A stretch of DNA of 64,000 bases from Cylindrodendrum hubeiense (GCA_014621425.1 JAANBB010000154.1:1-64000), one strand, 5' to 3'; shown: positions 36,201-47,542, numbered from the stretch's first letter. The notes: generated by a model not told the origin, from the letters alone. Numbers and translations: made by a program.

Positions 36201-37735
36201 AGTCGAGGCAGCTCAGTGTTGCTTGTCTTCTTTGGTTCCGCATTCAAGCGGCTTCGCGATCGGGATGCAACTTCGCCTCCGATAGGAAGTCTTGATGTCG
36301 ATGCCACCCTATCCGATTCCGACAGTTGGTTACTAGTCCTTGGAAGTGAGCTTGAAATGCCCGAGTCACTTCCGCGTCTCTCAGTCGGCAAGGATTGCGT
36401 GGAAAGGTTGCTGTGGATGATCGGAACAGGACCAAATAGCTGTGATTGAATATCTGGGGTTCCATCTCTGCTAGGTCGAGCAGGCGGGACGCTCTTGGGA
36501 GACAGGTGAGTTTGAACGGGACTCGGTCGGGCAATCCTCTCTGGTGACGGAGATGTCATCGCCGGTCTTGATACTTTCCGCACAGTCTTGGGTGGCGAAG
36601 ACTCTTCGTGATTTTGAGCAAACTTTTGCGAGGACTTCCGTGGTGGCGGGCTTGGTGGAGGCGGAGGTAGTCTCTTGGTCCTGTCCTTTTTCATAGTTCT
36701 ATCGCTCTCGCGAACAGTAGAATTCGAAGAGGAGGAGTTCAAAGACTCTCTGACCGCCGCGAGGCCATGAGGATCAGCAGTGATGCAATCAACCTCATTA
36801 GGGATGCTACCAGCCCTCCGCCGAGTAACCGGTGGTCTGGTGTAAGAAGGACTGTTCAGGCGTCCCTTGACTTGGTTGCTTCGATATGATGTAACGAAGG
36901 AGGGAGATTGAGATGCAATGGATGTCGGCGTAGTATCACGACTGTATGGCCCTGGGCCAGGCGATTCGGAAAACCTAGTGGAAGGGCTTCCACTTGTCCC
37001 AGAGAATAACAAGCTAGCGGGAGTCGGAGGTGGTAGGTCATGGGTTGCTATTCGGAAAGGAACGTCAAGATTCGTTTCTGAAGAGTTCGAAGGGCGCCGG
37101 ACGTCTCGGTATCGGTCAAGTTCTGGGTAAATGACTTGTGACTTCCCAGTCTTATTCATCTCGATGACCTCGGCGACTTGAATCTCGGCTGGACTGTGGG
37201 TTACACTCCGATCTATGTGGATGCCGAAAGCCAGGTCAATCGGGCCTCGCGATCGCGGCCGAGACGAAGATGAACTTGTGCGAGGTGATTCGTTGTTGGG
37301 ACTAGAGATGCCACCGGAAAGAGACGACTTCTTTCTTCTCAGGACGTTCGGGGCGGGTTTCGAAGTCGTGTCAATGGATCGTGCCGAAGAGGATGAGCCG
37401 GATCCACCGCGAGGCTTAGTGCTTGAGCGGCTCGAGGCGACAGTACTGGAAGAAGCCCATGATTGAGCTTGGTGATTGAGGGTAGGCCGAGCCGTAGGTT
37501 GAGGGATAGAGGGACGTCGGCTCGAGGGCTGGGGTACCCTGCTAGCTGGTCGTGATCCAGATGAGGGTGAGGGTTTCGGGATTGTCCTCGGGATGTCGGA
37601 TTCCTTTCCTGTCCTGGTCAGGTTCAGTGGCCTCGTGGGGCTCAGAGTGTTTCGAGGATCCCCCATTCTTCTAGTCCGGGTCGTCCCTTCTATGGGCCTG
37701 GTCGGAAGGCCAGACCCCGACCTGACGTATTCCAT
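33251..37735 (-). CDS. Very long disordered protein with C-terminal methyltransferase-like domain
   Basis: One exon of 1494 aa from the ATG at 37733-37735. The frame is open ~20 codons further upstream but without ATG, so an upstream exon is possible. Residues 1-~1130 are Ser/Pro/Arg/Thr-rich and look disordered, with many SP sites and basic patches. The last ~340 residues resemble a class I SAM-dependent methyltransferase of the type-11 kind. A beta-strand ILVIDGLGNDDW stands where motif I is expected, FPFAPQSFTAVVYRF follows as the motif II region, and ARRVLKPGGYIELSILDVD is a good post-motif. Motif I lacks the usual GxGxG glycines, so SAM binding may be altered or lost. Role unknown; a regulatory or scaffold role is possible. 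Confidence 0.82.
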   Translation of the reverse strand: MEYVRSGSGLPTRPIEGTTRTRRMGDPRNTLSPTRPLNLTRTGKESDIPRTIPKPSPSSGSRPASRVPQPSSRRPSIPQPTARPTLNHQAQSWASSSTVASSRSSTKPRGGSGSSSSARSIDTTSKPAPNVLRRKKSSLSGGISSPNNESPRTSSSSSRPRSRGPIDLAFGIHIDRSVTHSPAEIQVAEVIEMNKTGKSQVIYPELDRYRDVRRPSNSSETNLDVPFRIATHDLPPPTPASLLFSGTSGSPSTRFSESPGPGPYSRDTTPTSIASQSPSFVTSYRSNQVKGRLNSPSYTRPPVTRRRAGSIPNEVDCITADPHGLAAVRESLNSSSSNSTVRESDRTMKKDRTKRLPPPPPSPPPRKSSQKFAQNHEESSPPKTVRKVSRPAMTSPSPERIARPSPVQTHLSPKSVPPARPSRDGTPDIQSQLFGPVPIIHSNLSTQSLPTERRGSDSGISSSLPRTSNQLSESDRVASTSRLPIGGEVASRSRSRLNAEPKKTSNTELPRLTRTPSPNVASSFSRFAFFGRKKAPADGTQTEKKEKEKKKIVRKGPAAGTGHEGYGRIGGTRRRSGSISNVTRGSPGTQSSQENATSSDPFLADRMNPVIIAGGAIVENRNASSELSRTESYQSLTHDQPKQSSDSLSTSNQGRNTLWPSPMSRTPISSFGYRRPSDSSDSEGITMKSTLAFRRSVQRLQSSPDDPLRLPQPINTSETSTSPMTSFDMSVMSDESHFELQREISHEAKPTQPAPKKLTKRSRSPRKWNLFGRSQNNQNSKKSEAVAATVKVVEKKPVAFYAIMDSSEQEDSEPMDVQEVLRRAEVYGKSPSLAGTPDIIQSTPEIPHPSTRTPPQLEQTIRRDVVKPTSKARIPLTHPVTQIRPAPQILLPPSTGTETSGRRSRLPQVGRIPKVVSNRSDHFSPRSFSRPFRASLTSPPRALDAFDAGSIAKGPSPPKSSTPVPDLTMEGSTIGSGTNISSHGSNSGMSPEPRKLEKEFIAFSPRKDSDGTIRTLSSSCSGVPSFSEATAVIPTANDPPAEDEVWDEYNDLLGEENANGPKSASSSKGTPFHLETYQSKLAKEKPMESPTIVFDHRKASTQSKATTDSSTHSADMTERIRAAFQPHPSPSTPFSVSEFVAGYHSRNKSAEATDKASESLRRSLSSRRSRKSDASTSSDDSSPLAQVNLRVGSMTVSKWLTFGHVLFSDVRHELVPVEGSLKRHSILVIDGLGNDDWSFYAAETYPAATFFNLSPRAPLPADLQSSASSFPLSPPNHHQIQYVSHLEKFPFAPQSFTAVVYRFPVAAPESYYRNVLTEARRVLKPGGYIELSILDVDLNNMGNRGRRVVRSLKERVNEKTPDTNLASTADLIVRLLGKVGFSTIKAAKVGVPAASAVTRSDSRKTKSSEDKKKDQPSLAEMMSDNGPLADEGITRMVGRVGRWWYTRCYENAAENPSGKSIWTDRALLSECEELGTSLKLTVCCARAPDRITSF

Positions 37736-39240
37736 TATATCCAACCTTAGTCCCAACGACGTCTCCCAAAGCCCATGATTCACAGGTGAAAACAATTTTC
37801 AAGAGCAGGGGGGCAGGGGGGATTTGTATAGGAAATTATCAAAGCTTGCGACGGGTGAGAGATATAAGAAAATCCGAAGGCGCGGGCGCGTAAATGGGAT
37901 GTGTCGAGGTCGTCGGTATTAGTGTGGAGGGGGATGAGCAAGATGGTGGGGGAGTGAAACCGCTCCGCGGCTGCCAGGGATATGCCCGTCTAGAGTGGGC
38001 TAGCTCCAAGGTGAAGGGGGTGTGATGGATGGGATGGGCTCGCGTGTAGGTGAAGTGTCGGTGCGGGTGGACAGATGTGATGGATGTCGGCAGTGAATTC
38101 GACCGGGCTGCGTCGGAGAGGCGATGAGGGATGTGAGCGGGGGCGGGGTGCAGTATGGGATGCAAAGACTCGATCTCGACAGGAATAGGAAAAACAAACA
38201 AGCAGGAACCGTGGCAAGGAAGAGGGTCGTGGATATGGAGAGAAGAAGAGATATGACAGCGGGGAGGCCCGAACGGGAGAGACGGAGCCATAGTATTTAG
38301 GTGATTGCCGCCGGTCTGGGCCATCGTCATGACTGGACGACGTTGGCCGGTACAGGAGTACATGGGCGACCAGACGAAGGTACTTGCTGGGGTGGGCTAT
38401 TCTGACTGTGGCGTCGGATCCCTGGTCGCAGGCATGAAGCTGGGGTGGGCTGTCTTTGGGCCTTGTGGCCTTGAGGGCTCTCCTGCACGAAGGTGCGCAC
38501 TGAGGCGGCGGCGGCGTCGGCGTGGAGTCGCCGATCGACGACATCGAAGCCGCGGGTTGAGTCACCTCTATGGCCAGCGAGGCGTCACAGTGGGACTTTC
38601 AGGGAGCCCTGTGCCGCTCTGCAAACTGCGCCGCGTTGCTCCCACGGCCTGCATACCGCTCCGTCCTATGGGAGCCCTCTCGAGGTAGCTTGCCACTACC
38701 ATTGGGCACCTAACCCTGGCTGGGATTTGCACGCACCTTTGGTGGGAGACGACGCTGCGAGCCACTGAGGGCCTGTCGCGCCCGCTGCAAGCTTGCGCGC
38801 CTTAGCCCGAGAGCCATTGGGGAGACGCTGCGGTGGGGCCCGCCAGTGCTAAGTCGAGAGGCCTGCTGCCGGAGTGGTTTAGACGACGTTTTCTGGGTGG
38901 TCCCTATGCTGGCTGTTGGTCGGTGGGCCCTGGGAGGGATGGGCCGATGGACCAGGAGCCCATGGTTGAAGCTAAATCCGGGTCCATCTATCCATCTATC
39001 TGGACCTGCTGAATGCAGCAGATATCAGAACAGCCTGGATGTGGAGATGCCCGCCGGGCGAAGAGGCAGGGGAGAAGGGGGGACAGCCTCTGGCATCGAA
39101 TGGGGCTGAAAGAGCGAAAATCCCATCAAGGGTTGATGCGGGTGCAGGGGAGCCAAAGAGGGCCAAGATGGGCATTTTGCCGTCGGTGTTGGTTAGAGAG
39201 CATTGCATCTGAGGGGGGCGAGGGGCAAAATCAGTGACGA

Positions 39241-39276
39241 TTCACAAGTGATTTCACAAGCGACTTCACAAGTGAT
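39241..39276. repeat. 12-bp tandem repeat, 3 copies
   Basis: TTCACAAGTGAT, TTCACAAGCGAC, TTCACAAGTGAT in direct succession; the middle copy differs at two positions. Confidence 0.9.
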
Positions 39277-42045
39277 GAAAGGACTAACTGAGCCTCTGCC
39301 TCAGTTCTCACTCCAGCCAGTTTTGGCACCCCGGGGTTGACACCCACTCCAGGGGCCATGCTTGCTCGCAACGGAAAACCGTTGGCGATGCCATGTGCAC
39401 AGGTTGAGATGGAGGCTCGCTTCGACGAGTATGGGACTCTGCGGGTCCCAATGCCACCCACACCACGAGACCAGTTGCCTGGGCTCCGATCCTGCAACGC
39501 CCAGTCCCTGGTGGTCAGTCGCGGCCTTCGGCGTCTTCAGCGAGGCACGTCGTTGCGCGCTCTGCTGCGTGTCTAGGACATGCAGGCGGCATGTCTCGCT
39601 GCGTGCACTCCGACAGGGCAATCTGGGCTGTGTGCGTCTGCATGTCTCACAGTTCGTCGTCACAGGAGTTCCCAGATCCTCAGGGCGCCCGGGGCCACTG
39701 TGATCATAACACACTTGTTGTCAACCAAATCACAAAACGAGGCAGGCTTGTGGTGTGCGCACTCGTTCCCTACCTAACCAGGTGCCAGGGGAGTTGAAGG
39801 GCGGCCACGGCATCGCATGAAGGATGTGGAGAAGGCGGACGGTCAATACCTGGGTACTAGGCAGACAACTATTGAGACTAGAGGCGGTCTTGGTAAGGCT
39901 CCTTCCGCAAGCCCAGTCCCGAGCGCAAGTTCCTTCCCTCTACTTCGTAGTAGGCTCTGCGCTGGGTGTCCACGTCCCAGCTCTCGAGCCCCTCTCTCGA
40001 GCATCACGCATGCACAAGGATCTTCCAGCCACTTCTCTGGTCAGTTCTCCCAAGGCCGGAATCTCAAATCTCAAATGCCCAAATCACCGCCGGCGACGAC
40101 GACATGCACTCATCGCTGACTGCTTGTATTGTGGGGAGTTGAGAGCTTGGGCCTATTCCCCTGCGCCTATTCCCTGCTTTTCTTCCCAGCGGCACCATCC
40201 CCACCATCGCTGCAAGCTGCAGTAGCCTGGCGGTTTGCAGCCCAGCAAGCCTTGATATGCTCCCCATAATAGCACAGGACCCATACTTAGTGTGGGAGGC
40301 CGTTCGCGTTTGTGCGTCCAGCAATGAAGCGGCAGGTGAGTGCAAAATCTGGCATTGATGAGATTCTGATGTACGAAGCAGCAGCTAGCCACGGCATCTA
40401 GCATCGACTAGCCACTGTTCCAGGTGTTTGGGCCCAGAACCTTGATCAGTGTCCCGCCCACACAAACACGTTCTCCAACAAGACGGGTGGGAGGGGCTGT
40501 CTCATCCATCCCGGCCCTTGTCAATAGTATTGCCTTTTGGAGCACTGAGTGCCGTCACAGTCGCCACCCTCGTCGTCTCCAATGGTGACAGTACGAACTC
40601 GTCGGCGGCGAGACATTCTGGAAACACTAGCCGTCTCTCGCCATTTCCAGGAGTCGACGACAACAGGACGTCCGGTTCCCATTCGCTGGCCAGGGCATGC
40701 AAAGCGCCCTTCTTGCCTGGGAATGGCCATCCCACTCGTCTTTCTCTCTTTTTGATTGGCTATTTTTCCATCATTTTCTGCCAATGATCGTGCATGCATC
40801 GTTTCACTCCCCAACCTTCACCTGGGGCCCTAATGCATGTCTCTCCCTACCTTACTATAGCGGGGCCTCTTATCCGCCGCGCCGAGACCGAACCTGTTCG
40901 CCAACCACCACTTGCATCTTCATATCAGTTATCGCCGCAATTACGAAATCTAGTCGGCTGCTTACGTTGGCATTATCTGTGCCGCGTCCTTCGTCCCTTA
41001 CTAAGACCTACCGGCGAGTTTTGCCCCCAAAAGTGTATCGGCCGAGACCGCGATTCAGAATTCATCCGTGTTTACAAGTGAACGCCAATGCATTGTCCGT
41101 CCATCTGAATGCTCAACGTCAAGGCTGGCCCCATGATGCAATGGCCAAAGACAACCGGAATCACGAGACCCAAATTATAGGGCTAGGCGGGCCAACGGTC
41201 GGTAGTCAAGACATCGCCCCCCGGCACTGAGACGTCATCATGGAAATCCTGGCCTTGACCGACAAAGCAAGCCATCACGAGGGAGGGCCAGTCTGCCCTG
41301 TGAGGTTAGAGCAGCCTTGGGCCAGGTGACCAAGTGACCTTCGGTCAGTCAGCCCGGCGGCCAAGCCCAGCCATTCCCAACGGTCTGGTAGTGCCCGCGC
41401 GGCCCCGACCAACTCCGTTACCAGAGGGAGCTGAAAGCCGCAGCTTTAAGGTGGCGAGGTTAATGCGCTGGCCGCGTCTATGGCGGCTGTCAACGTCAAA
41501 ATGCCCAATGTCGAACCGGTTTCGGGTCGTCCTGCACGACCGATATTGCTCGGGACTCGGTGCAGACCGGTGTCATCATCTGTTCCAAATGTGGCAATGG
41601 GGGAGGCATCCCACCAGTGCTCCGCCACGCTCGGCCACACTTGGGCCACAACGGCCAAGGGTTTTTTCAAGGTGAGGCTGGTGTCCCGTCGACGTGGCAC
41701 CTCCCGCGTGGCTGGGCGCCCCATTCTCACCTGTCAAGCCTCATCCCAACTCAGATCGCGCTGTGGCTGTTTGGAACCGAGCGAATCGCAGCCCCCCGGT
41801 GAGAGCGACCCACCTTTTTCTTGCCGAGATCCCTGCAAAGTCACTCCGATTGCGATCCCAGGTATTCGAGACTTGGCCTGGCGGTGAGGCCAGCAATAGG
41901 CGCTTGTGGTGCTTTGCCTCATTGCCAGCTCATCATCTTCCCAGCCGGTCACGCGCAAGCCGACATGTCTCTAGAGGACCGTTCAAGAAAGAGAAGCGGA
42001 CTATCAACCAAGTCGCCAGGTCGTCGGGGGGCTCGAGCAGGCGAA

Positions 42046-42075
42046 CACTGGAGTCCACTGGAGTCAACTGGAGTC
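42046..42075. repeat. 10-bp tandem repeat, 3 copies
   Basis: CACTGGAGTC twice, then AACTGGAGTC. Confidence 0.9.
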
Positions 42076-42947
42076 GCCAATCCCCAGGTGCTTAGCCGCA
42101 CTCTCCAATCGTAGCCGCCATCGGCCTCAGCGACCGGGGGGCTCATCGTGTGAGCAGGGGTTTCGCCACTGCGATTGGCCTGTGGTCTGAGACTCGACGA
42201 GTATAGTCTCGGGTAACGTGACGGCTTTGGAGGGTCAGGGACGGCTCCATTCTTGGCCAACTCTGTTCGCCACGGCCATGGCCATTGAGGTATGGTCCCA
42301 TCGGCACGTTTTCTGGAGGGGCCGGAGGTTGACGATGTCGTCCGAGAATGGGCTGCGTGGCTTACGCTGCTGGATGGGTCGTGAACCTTTTGGGAATGCG
42401 GGATTAGCGCGTCGACCAGTTGTCTTGCGTAGACCATATCAGGAGCCGCGGGTCTGCCTCTTTCGTTGGCTCGCTGTGCTAGGAGACCATCGCGTGCTCG
42501 CTCCGCTATACTGGGTCGTGACAACATTGTTGGTCAGTCAGAAACTTGTCCTTCTCGGCCGTGACTGGTGGTCTCCTGTCCTGCCCTAAGATGTGCTTCT
42601 ATGACTCCAAGGCCGTCTTTGCTCGGCAGGCCTCTCCTTCTCGTTGTGATAGGGCTGAGTCTTGTCTCTGTTATCAGCAGCCCTGCCTTAACTGGGACGG
42701 CCAATGTTCCCAATGGAGGCGCCCCCCATCACGGCTGAATGCCCCATTCTCAGCTTCAGGTCGAACGCCTCTGAGGGTTACACGGGGACGAATAGTCTGT
42801 GAGTGTCAGTTGTCTCCGACGATGCGGCCCCATCACTAAGGGACGCGGGCTTCAGGCGACCGCTGCGCTGGCCTCCCCATCAACCCACCTCGCGAGACTT
42901 CCGGTGGTCGGCACCAGACTGGTCCATGTTTTCGCTTATTCGCGTTG

Positions 42948-42980
42948 GCCCTCGCATCCTACATGGTAGGATGCGAGGGC
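42948..42980. repeat. Perfect 15-bp inverted repeat with 3-nt loop
   Basis: Left arm GCCCTCGCATCCTAC, loop ATG, right arm GTAGGATGCGAGGGC. All 15 pairs match, so the 33-nt element would form a stable hairpin in RNA or a cruciform in DNA. It is not inside any gene I can support. Confidence 0.95.
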
Positions 42981-44026
42981 TGTGTTGCCCGTCCAGGGCC
43001 CGTATCGTAAGTCAGCACCTCAACTCACGCTTCCCAGTGGCTCCGGCTGCGAAACGCTAGGGCGCGGGAGTCTGTCGAGCGGAGCCTGGACGACGGTGCA
43101 CGTCCATCCGTCGAGCTAGGGAGCCTCCCCGCCCTCCCTCTCTCCCCGGCAGGCTTGGCTGTCTTCGTAGCAGCGAATGGTTGTGCGAGAGGGTGTGAAG
43201 GATTTGCTCCGATGCATCTGGATTCAGTCACGGGAAAGGGGCGAGGACGAGCGAGACCCAGCCAGCCCCTAACTACTGCTTGCGAAGTTTTTTCTCTTCG
43301 CTTTGTTGTCATCAACCGCTTGATACGATTCGACAATTCCGTTGGGCCCGGTCGAGACCAACCGGAGTTGACACAAACGAATCTGGTCATGGCCGATAAG
43401 CCTTGGAGGATGTCCTCAAACCAGTCTGTTCACGTATTAGCAAGCTGTCTCCTGGGGTTGGCTCGCGCAGATCTCGAGCCGTCGTCCCACACACGCTTTG
43501 CACTGATGTGCGGGCGTTAACACTGCGCTATTGACCCTCCTCGATCCAATCCTGATATTGTCGACATGGCGTTGCTGAAAATTACTTCCAGACCTGGCAG
43601 AGGTGGCAAACGCGGTTATGATGGATGCCAACCGCAGCTACCCGAGTTGTCGTGCAATGAATACCATCTAGTGTAGAAGCGAGATGATCGATGCCATGAA
43701 TGAGGGAGGTAGTAGGAGACGGAGAGAGTCCTCTTCGACTGACAAAACCATGGCAGTCTAAGTCTATCATCTATGCATCACTGATACAGACGGGAAAGTC
43801 GTGGAGAAATATGAGACGTGCTGACTTGATCCCCCGCAACGCCGATTCCTGTTTATTCTCTTTTTCCCTTCATACTTTGCGCTTAAAAATAGTAGTTTTA
43901 CATCTCAAAATCCGGTTGCGTGTCTGGAACCTCTGCTCCTCTCATCCCGCAATCTTGCCCTGTTTCGAGCCGAAAATCGTTCATCCACAGCCATAGACAC
44001 AATGTTCTCGTCCGCCTGAAGTTTGT

Positions 44027-44939
44027 CTAGTTCGAGGCAAACCGAGCTGCGCGCTTCTCTGCCTTGGCCTTCTCCGAAGGGTCGTTGAGGATGCCTCTAG
44101 GGGCACCGGCATCCCTTCGAGAACCGCCTTCACGGCCGCCTTCACGACCGCCCTCGCGTCCGCCTTCACGTCCGCCTTCACGTCCGCCCTCGCGGGCACC
44201 GTCACGGCCACCGTCGCGTCCGCCACGGCCTCGTCGTCGACCACCGCTCCTTCGGTCGAGGCTCTGTCGCTTGTTGTTGCGAGTGTTGTCACCCTCGGTA
44301 CGGTCACGGCCACGCTTGAGGGGGCGCTCAGGAAGGGCAGAGTCGAGGCTGGTAGCCAGATCCTTCTCGTCGAGACCAAAGCGCTTGGAGCGGTCGGTGC
44401 GTTTCTGTGAATCAGCATCTTCCTCGAGGCCGAATCGCTTGGCACGGTCGGCGCGCTTCTTGGCCTCCTCATCAGCGGCGGTGGAGGAGAGGCCCATAGC
44501 GTAGGACTGAGCGGGCTCAGCGGGCTTCTCCTCTGACTCAACAGGCTTCTCCTCGGTGACCTCCTCGGCTGGCTCGGTCGCAGCGGGAGCTGCCTCAGCG
44601 GCGGGAGCCTCAACCACGGGCTCGGCAGCAGCCGCGACAGGCGCGGCAGCAGGAGCAGCAGGAGCAGCAGGAGCCTCGTCGTCACTGTAGCTGATCTCGT
44701 CCTCCTTGTTCTCGGCTGGAAAAGCATGCGGGTTAGCTGAATGACGCTCCGGGTAACGAGTTTGCGCGCGCGCGCGCAGTCGCAGGGGCAGACGTACCAG
44801 GCTTGTCGTCGCTCTCAGCCTTCTTATCGTTCTCTTGCAGGCGCGCAATCAAGTCGGCCTTGTTGCCGGTCTGCGGCAAGCCCTTCTCGGCCAGGAGCTT
44901 CTTCAGCTCCGGCACCTTGAGTGACGAGTACTCGGCCAT
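44027..44939 (-). CDS. THO1: SAP-domain RNA-binding protein, Tho1/SARNP family
   Basis: Two exons (complement of 44798-44939 and 44716-upstream boundary, i.e. 44027-44715) join to 276 aa. The N-terminal SAP domain at residues ~3-38 (SSLKVPELKKLLAEKGLP, GNKADLIARL) binds nucleic acid. An acidic Ala/Glu/Pro-rich linker follows. Two copies of a short motif, RADRAKRFGLEEDA and RTDRSKRFGLDEKD, match the repeated element characteristic of Tho1/CIP29 proteins. A Gly/Arg-rich tail contains GGRE repeats, probably methylated and RNA-binding. The protein ends with the typical ILNDPSEKAKAEKRAARF. Family members act in nuclear mRNP assembly and mRNA export with TREX and the DEAD-box helicase Sub2. The intron holds a (GC)7 dinucleotide run. 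Confidence 0.92.
44764..44777. repeat. (GC)7 dinucleotide run inside the THO1 intron
   Basis: Fourteen alternating G/C bases within the single intron of the SAP-domain gene. Such runs can adopt Z-DNA; no function is implied. Confidence 0.9.
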
Positions 44940-46652
44940 GGCGCGCGTTTGGGGAGGGAGGGAGCTTGGGATGGAGAGGGTGGAGATGGTCGCCGGGGAT
45001 AGCAGATGCTGGGAAGTGCGAAGGCGGATGCGATTGCGAAGAGCGCCGAGGAGAGGATGCAGACGAGGGGGTTGACGAAAGGGAGGGATGGAGATGGAGA
45101 TGGGGAGGCGGAGTCGTCTTTGTCGGGACGAGTGCTTGGGTGGATGACGCTGGATGGGATTTTAGTGGGACGCGCGCCTTGGGCCTTTGTTGGCCTCTGG
45201 CCTCGAGCCAGTCGCCAGCTTTTGCGCCCTGCGTGGGTGTTCTTTGTTCGCAGGGCGATGCGCACGGGCCACATGTACTCTTTGCCTGCCGCTCCGCTAT
45301 TTTCAGGGACCAAGCACAGATTAGCTCCACGCCAGCTCCAGGGTCAATCCATCCAAAAGGAAAACAATTGAAGCATATTACGGCATGTTACAGCACACAA
45401 GGGCCAAATGTGTGCGCTTGTGGCATCGCCACTAAAGCCTACCTAGGTAGGTACTTTAAGTTCTTACCAAAACTCAAAGAGAAACTTGTACTGATACCCA
45501 CCTCGTGTTTAGGGAGGAATTGTTCTCAAGTATTATACCCTCGTATCGATCCCGTCCTGAATATCACGGAGGCCGTGCCGGCAGGTGCGCCAAACAAGTC
45601 AAAGGAAGCACCATTAAGCATAGTGGTTAACAAGGTCTTGTGCGTATAAATTGGGAGAGATGATATCAACTGGATCAACAGTCAAGTGCACGCATCATGA
45701 CCTGCGATTCCATGGTGTATTCCGTGGTTGTCAATTATCTTTATGCTTGAGAAACCTACCCTAAACGCTGTCCATCAATGGGGCTTCCACGACGACGTCG
45801 ATGAATACGGATTCCCATGCCCGCTGGGGACCTTTGGTATCTGTGGATTCTAGACTGTCTCCAATATTATGTAAGGTATCGACTTCATGTGGTCTACCAC
45901 TTTCATGTTGCGTGTCGAGGTCATTCACGAGTGCGTGGGGTGACATGCCCAGGCGCTGTTGTCGCCAGAATATGTCTCGAATACCAGCCTTATTTCTTCA
46001 TACAGTAGCCTCTCAGTGCTCGGATAGAATCTGAAAGAGAAGGGATCTTGCCCGTGGGGGAACATTGACTCTGCTCCATTCCGCGATGGAGTAGAAGACA
46101 CAGTGTTGTAGATTTAAAGACATAGAAAATAAGGGGAGAATGAGGAGGTAAAGAAGCTGGAGATGAGCGAGAAAAAAAATCAGAGGCAATTGGTCCGTCC
46201 TATATTACTCGGGCATTGGCTCCGCTGGTGTGCTCGTGTTGTGAGTGCTGGGCTGAGTGCCACATACCTGTCCTATCTATACAGAGGTTGAGTGGCTGCG
46301 TTCGTCACCTATCAACTGTCAGCGGTATCCCCTATTTTGGGCTTCACCTGAAGCTCCATCGTCGACCCGCTTGACTGACGAGATGGCATCATCGACGTCG
46401 TAAAAAGACGCGCGTATTGCCATGGGGGTCCTGACACTGCCTCAGTGGGCGTGCAGCTTCTTATCAAAGAGCACGACCAAGAAAGTTGGGGGGGCGAGCG
46501 AGATTGCTGCCAAGAGTTGGCCAACACAGCGGCCGGTGGAGTGGACGCCCTCGGTAGCTCATACTGAGTGAGGCTGGGAAGGTCGGCAGCGTATGGAGCG
46601 GTAGTTGGAAGCAAGCTACCCCGGAGATGTGGTCAGCGTCAGACGGACGGCT

Positions 46653-46722
46653 GTGACGCTGAGTGACGTTAGGTGGCATTGGGTGACATTGGGAGACACT
46701 AGGCGACATTGGGTGACATTGA
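46653..46722. repeat. 10-bp minisatellite, 7 copies
   Basis: Seven consecutive 10-mers related to GTGACATTGG, with one to four differences each. Confidence 0.85.
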
Positions 46723-47484
46723 AGAACTCTCCAAGGCTTCGCTCGTAAATTGATGCTCGAATCCTGCAGAGCTGTCAGAAGCAAAAGTGGAGGGCGGCGA
46801 GCCACCAAACAGCCCAACGTGACTTTAATTGCCCGTTCCCCAGACTGAGACCACCAGATCTGCCCCCGACTCCCGGCGCCGGTGGCGGCTCCACTTGGCC
46901 TCGCGAACGCCAAGTGCTAAGGGGGCCTCGAGCGCCGAGTGGCTACTGGTGGCCCCTTGTGGCATTCGAGAGCAGATTTAGAAGCTGCGGCCGGGGCACA
47001 TGTCCATGTTCTTTCCCCCCCTGTCCACTGTCTGCTGTCCGCTGTCCGCTGCTTCCAGTCTTCCTTTGCATGCCCGCGCAACTCAATCTCGACCAGCCTC
47101 TTCGTGCTTTCATTGTGCACATCGCCCGTTGTCGCATACTCTTGGCGCCCACCGCGTTATTGCTGCATACTGCTTGGTACTGTTACTTCCTCACGGCCAC
47201 TGCGACACACCGACGTTGCGACCGCCAGACACACGTCGCGACGCACGCCCGCTAAGCAAGCTCCGAAACCATCCATCACACGACGAACTGAGCTTCCCCG
47301 CCATCACCACCCTCCTTTCATCCCCCGTCCTCTACGCCATGCGATAGCGGCCCGCCCCAGGAAGATGCGAATAGCCCAACCCTCGGCCCTGCTCCCGAAT
47401 GCCCGACCTACCCGCTGCTACTTAGCTGCTGCCGCTTGACGTGGCTCCTGGCAGACTCTCTCCAATTTCTCTAACCCTCTTGCC

Positions 47485-47532
47485 TCGACGTCTCGACACC
47501 TCGACACTTCGACACTTCGACACCTCGACACC
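47485..47532. repeat. 8-bp repeat in the DCR2 leader, 6 copies
   Basis: Six consecutive units of TCGACACC or TCGACACT (the first is TCGACGTC), ending 10 bases before the DCR2 ATG. It lies in the presumed 5' untranslated leader. Confidence 0.9.
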
Positions 47533-47542
47533 GTCCCTCAAG

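Larger units (their letters stand above)
37736..44026. other. 6.3-kb gene-poor block
   Basis: The first ~600 bases are the upstream region of the minus-strand gene. Beyond that, overlapping open frames on both strands show no motifs, no plausible splice chains and skewed composition. Features seen are a 12-bp repeat (39241-39276), a 10-bp repeat (42046-42075) and a perfect inverted repeat (42948-42980). The block could hold non-coding transcripts or relics too old to recognise. Confidence 0.55.
44940..47542. other. Intergenic between divergent THO1 and DCR2 genes
   Basis: The bases just above 44940 are the THO1 promoter and leader. About 45.3-46.3 kb is A/T-richer and gene-free. A 10-bp minisatellite lies at 46653-46722 and an 8-bp repeat in the DCR2 leader at 47485-47532. 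Open frames of 100-170 codons here have no motifs. Confidence 0.55.
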
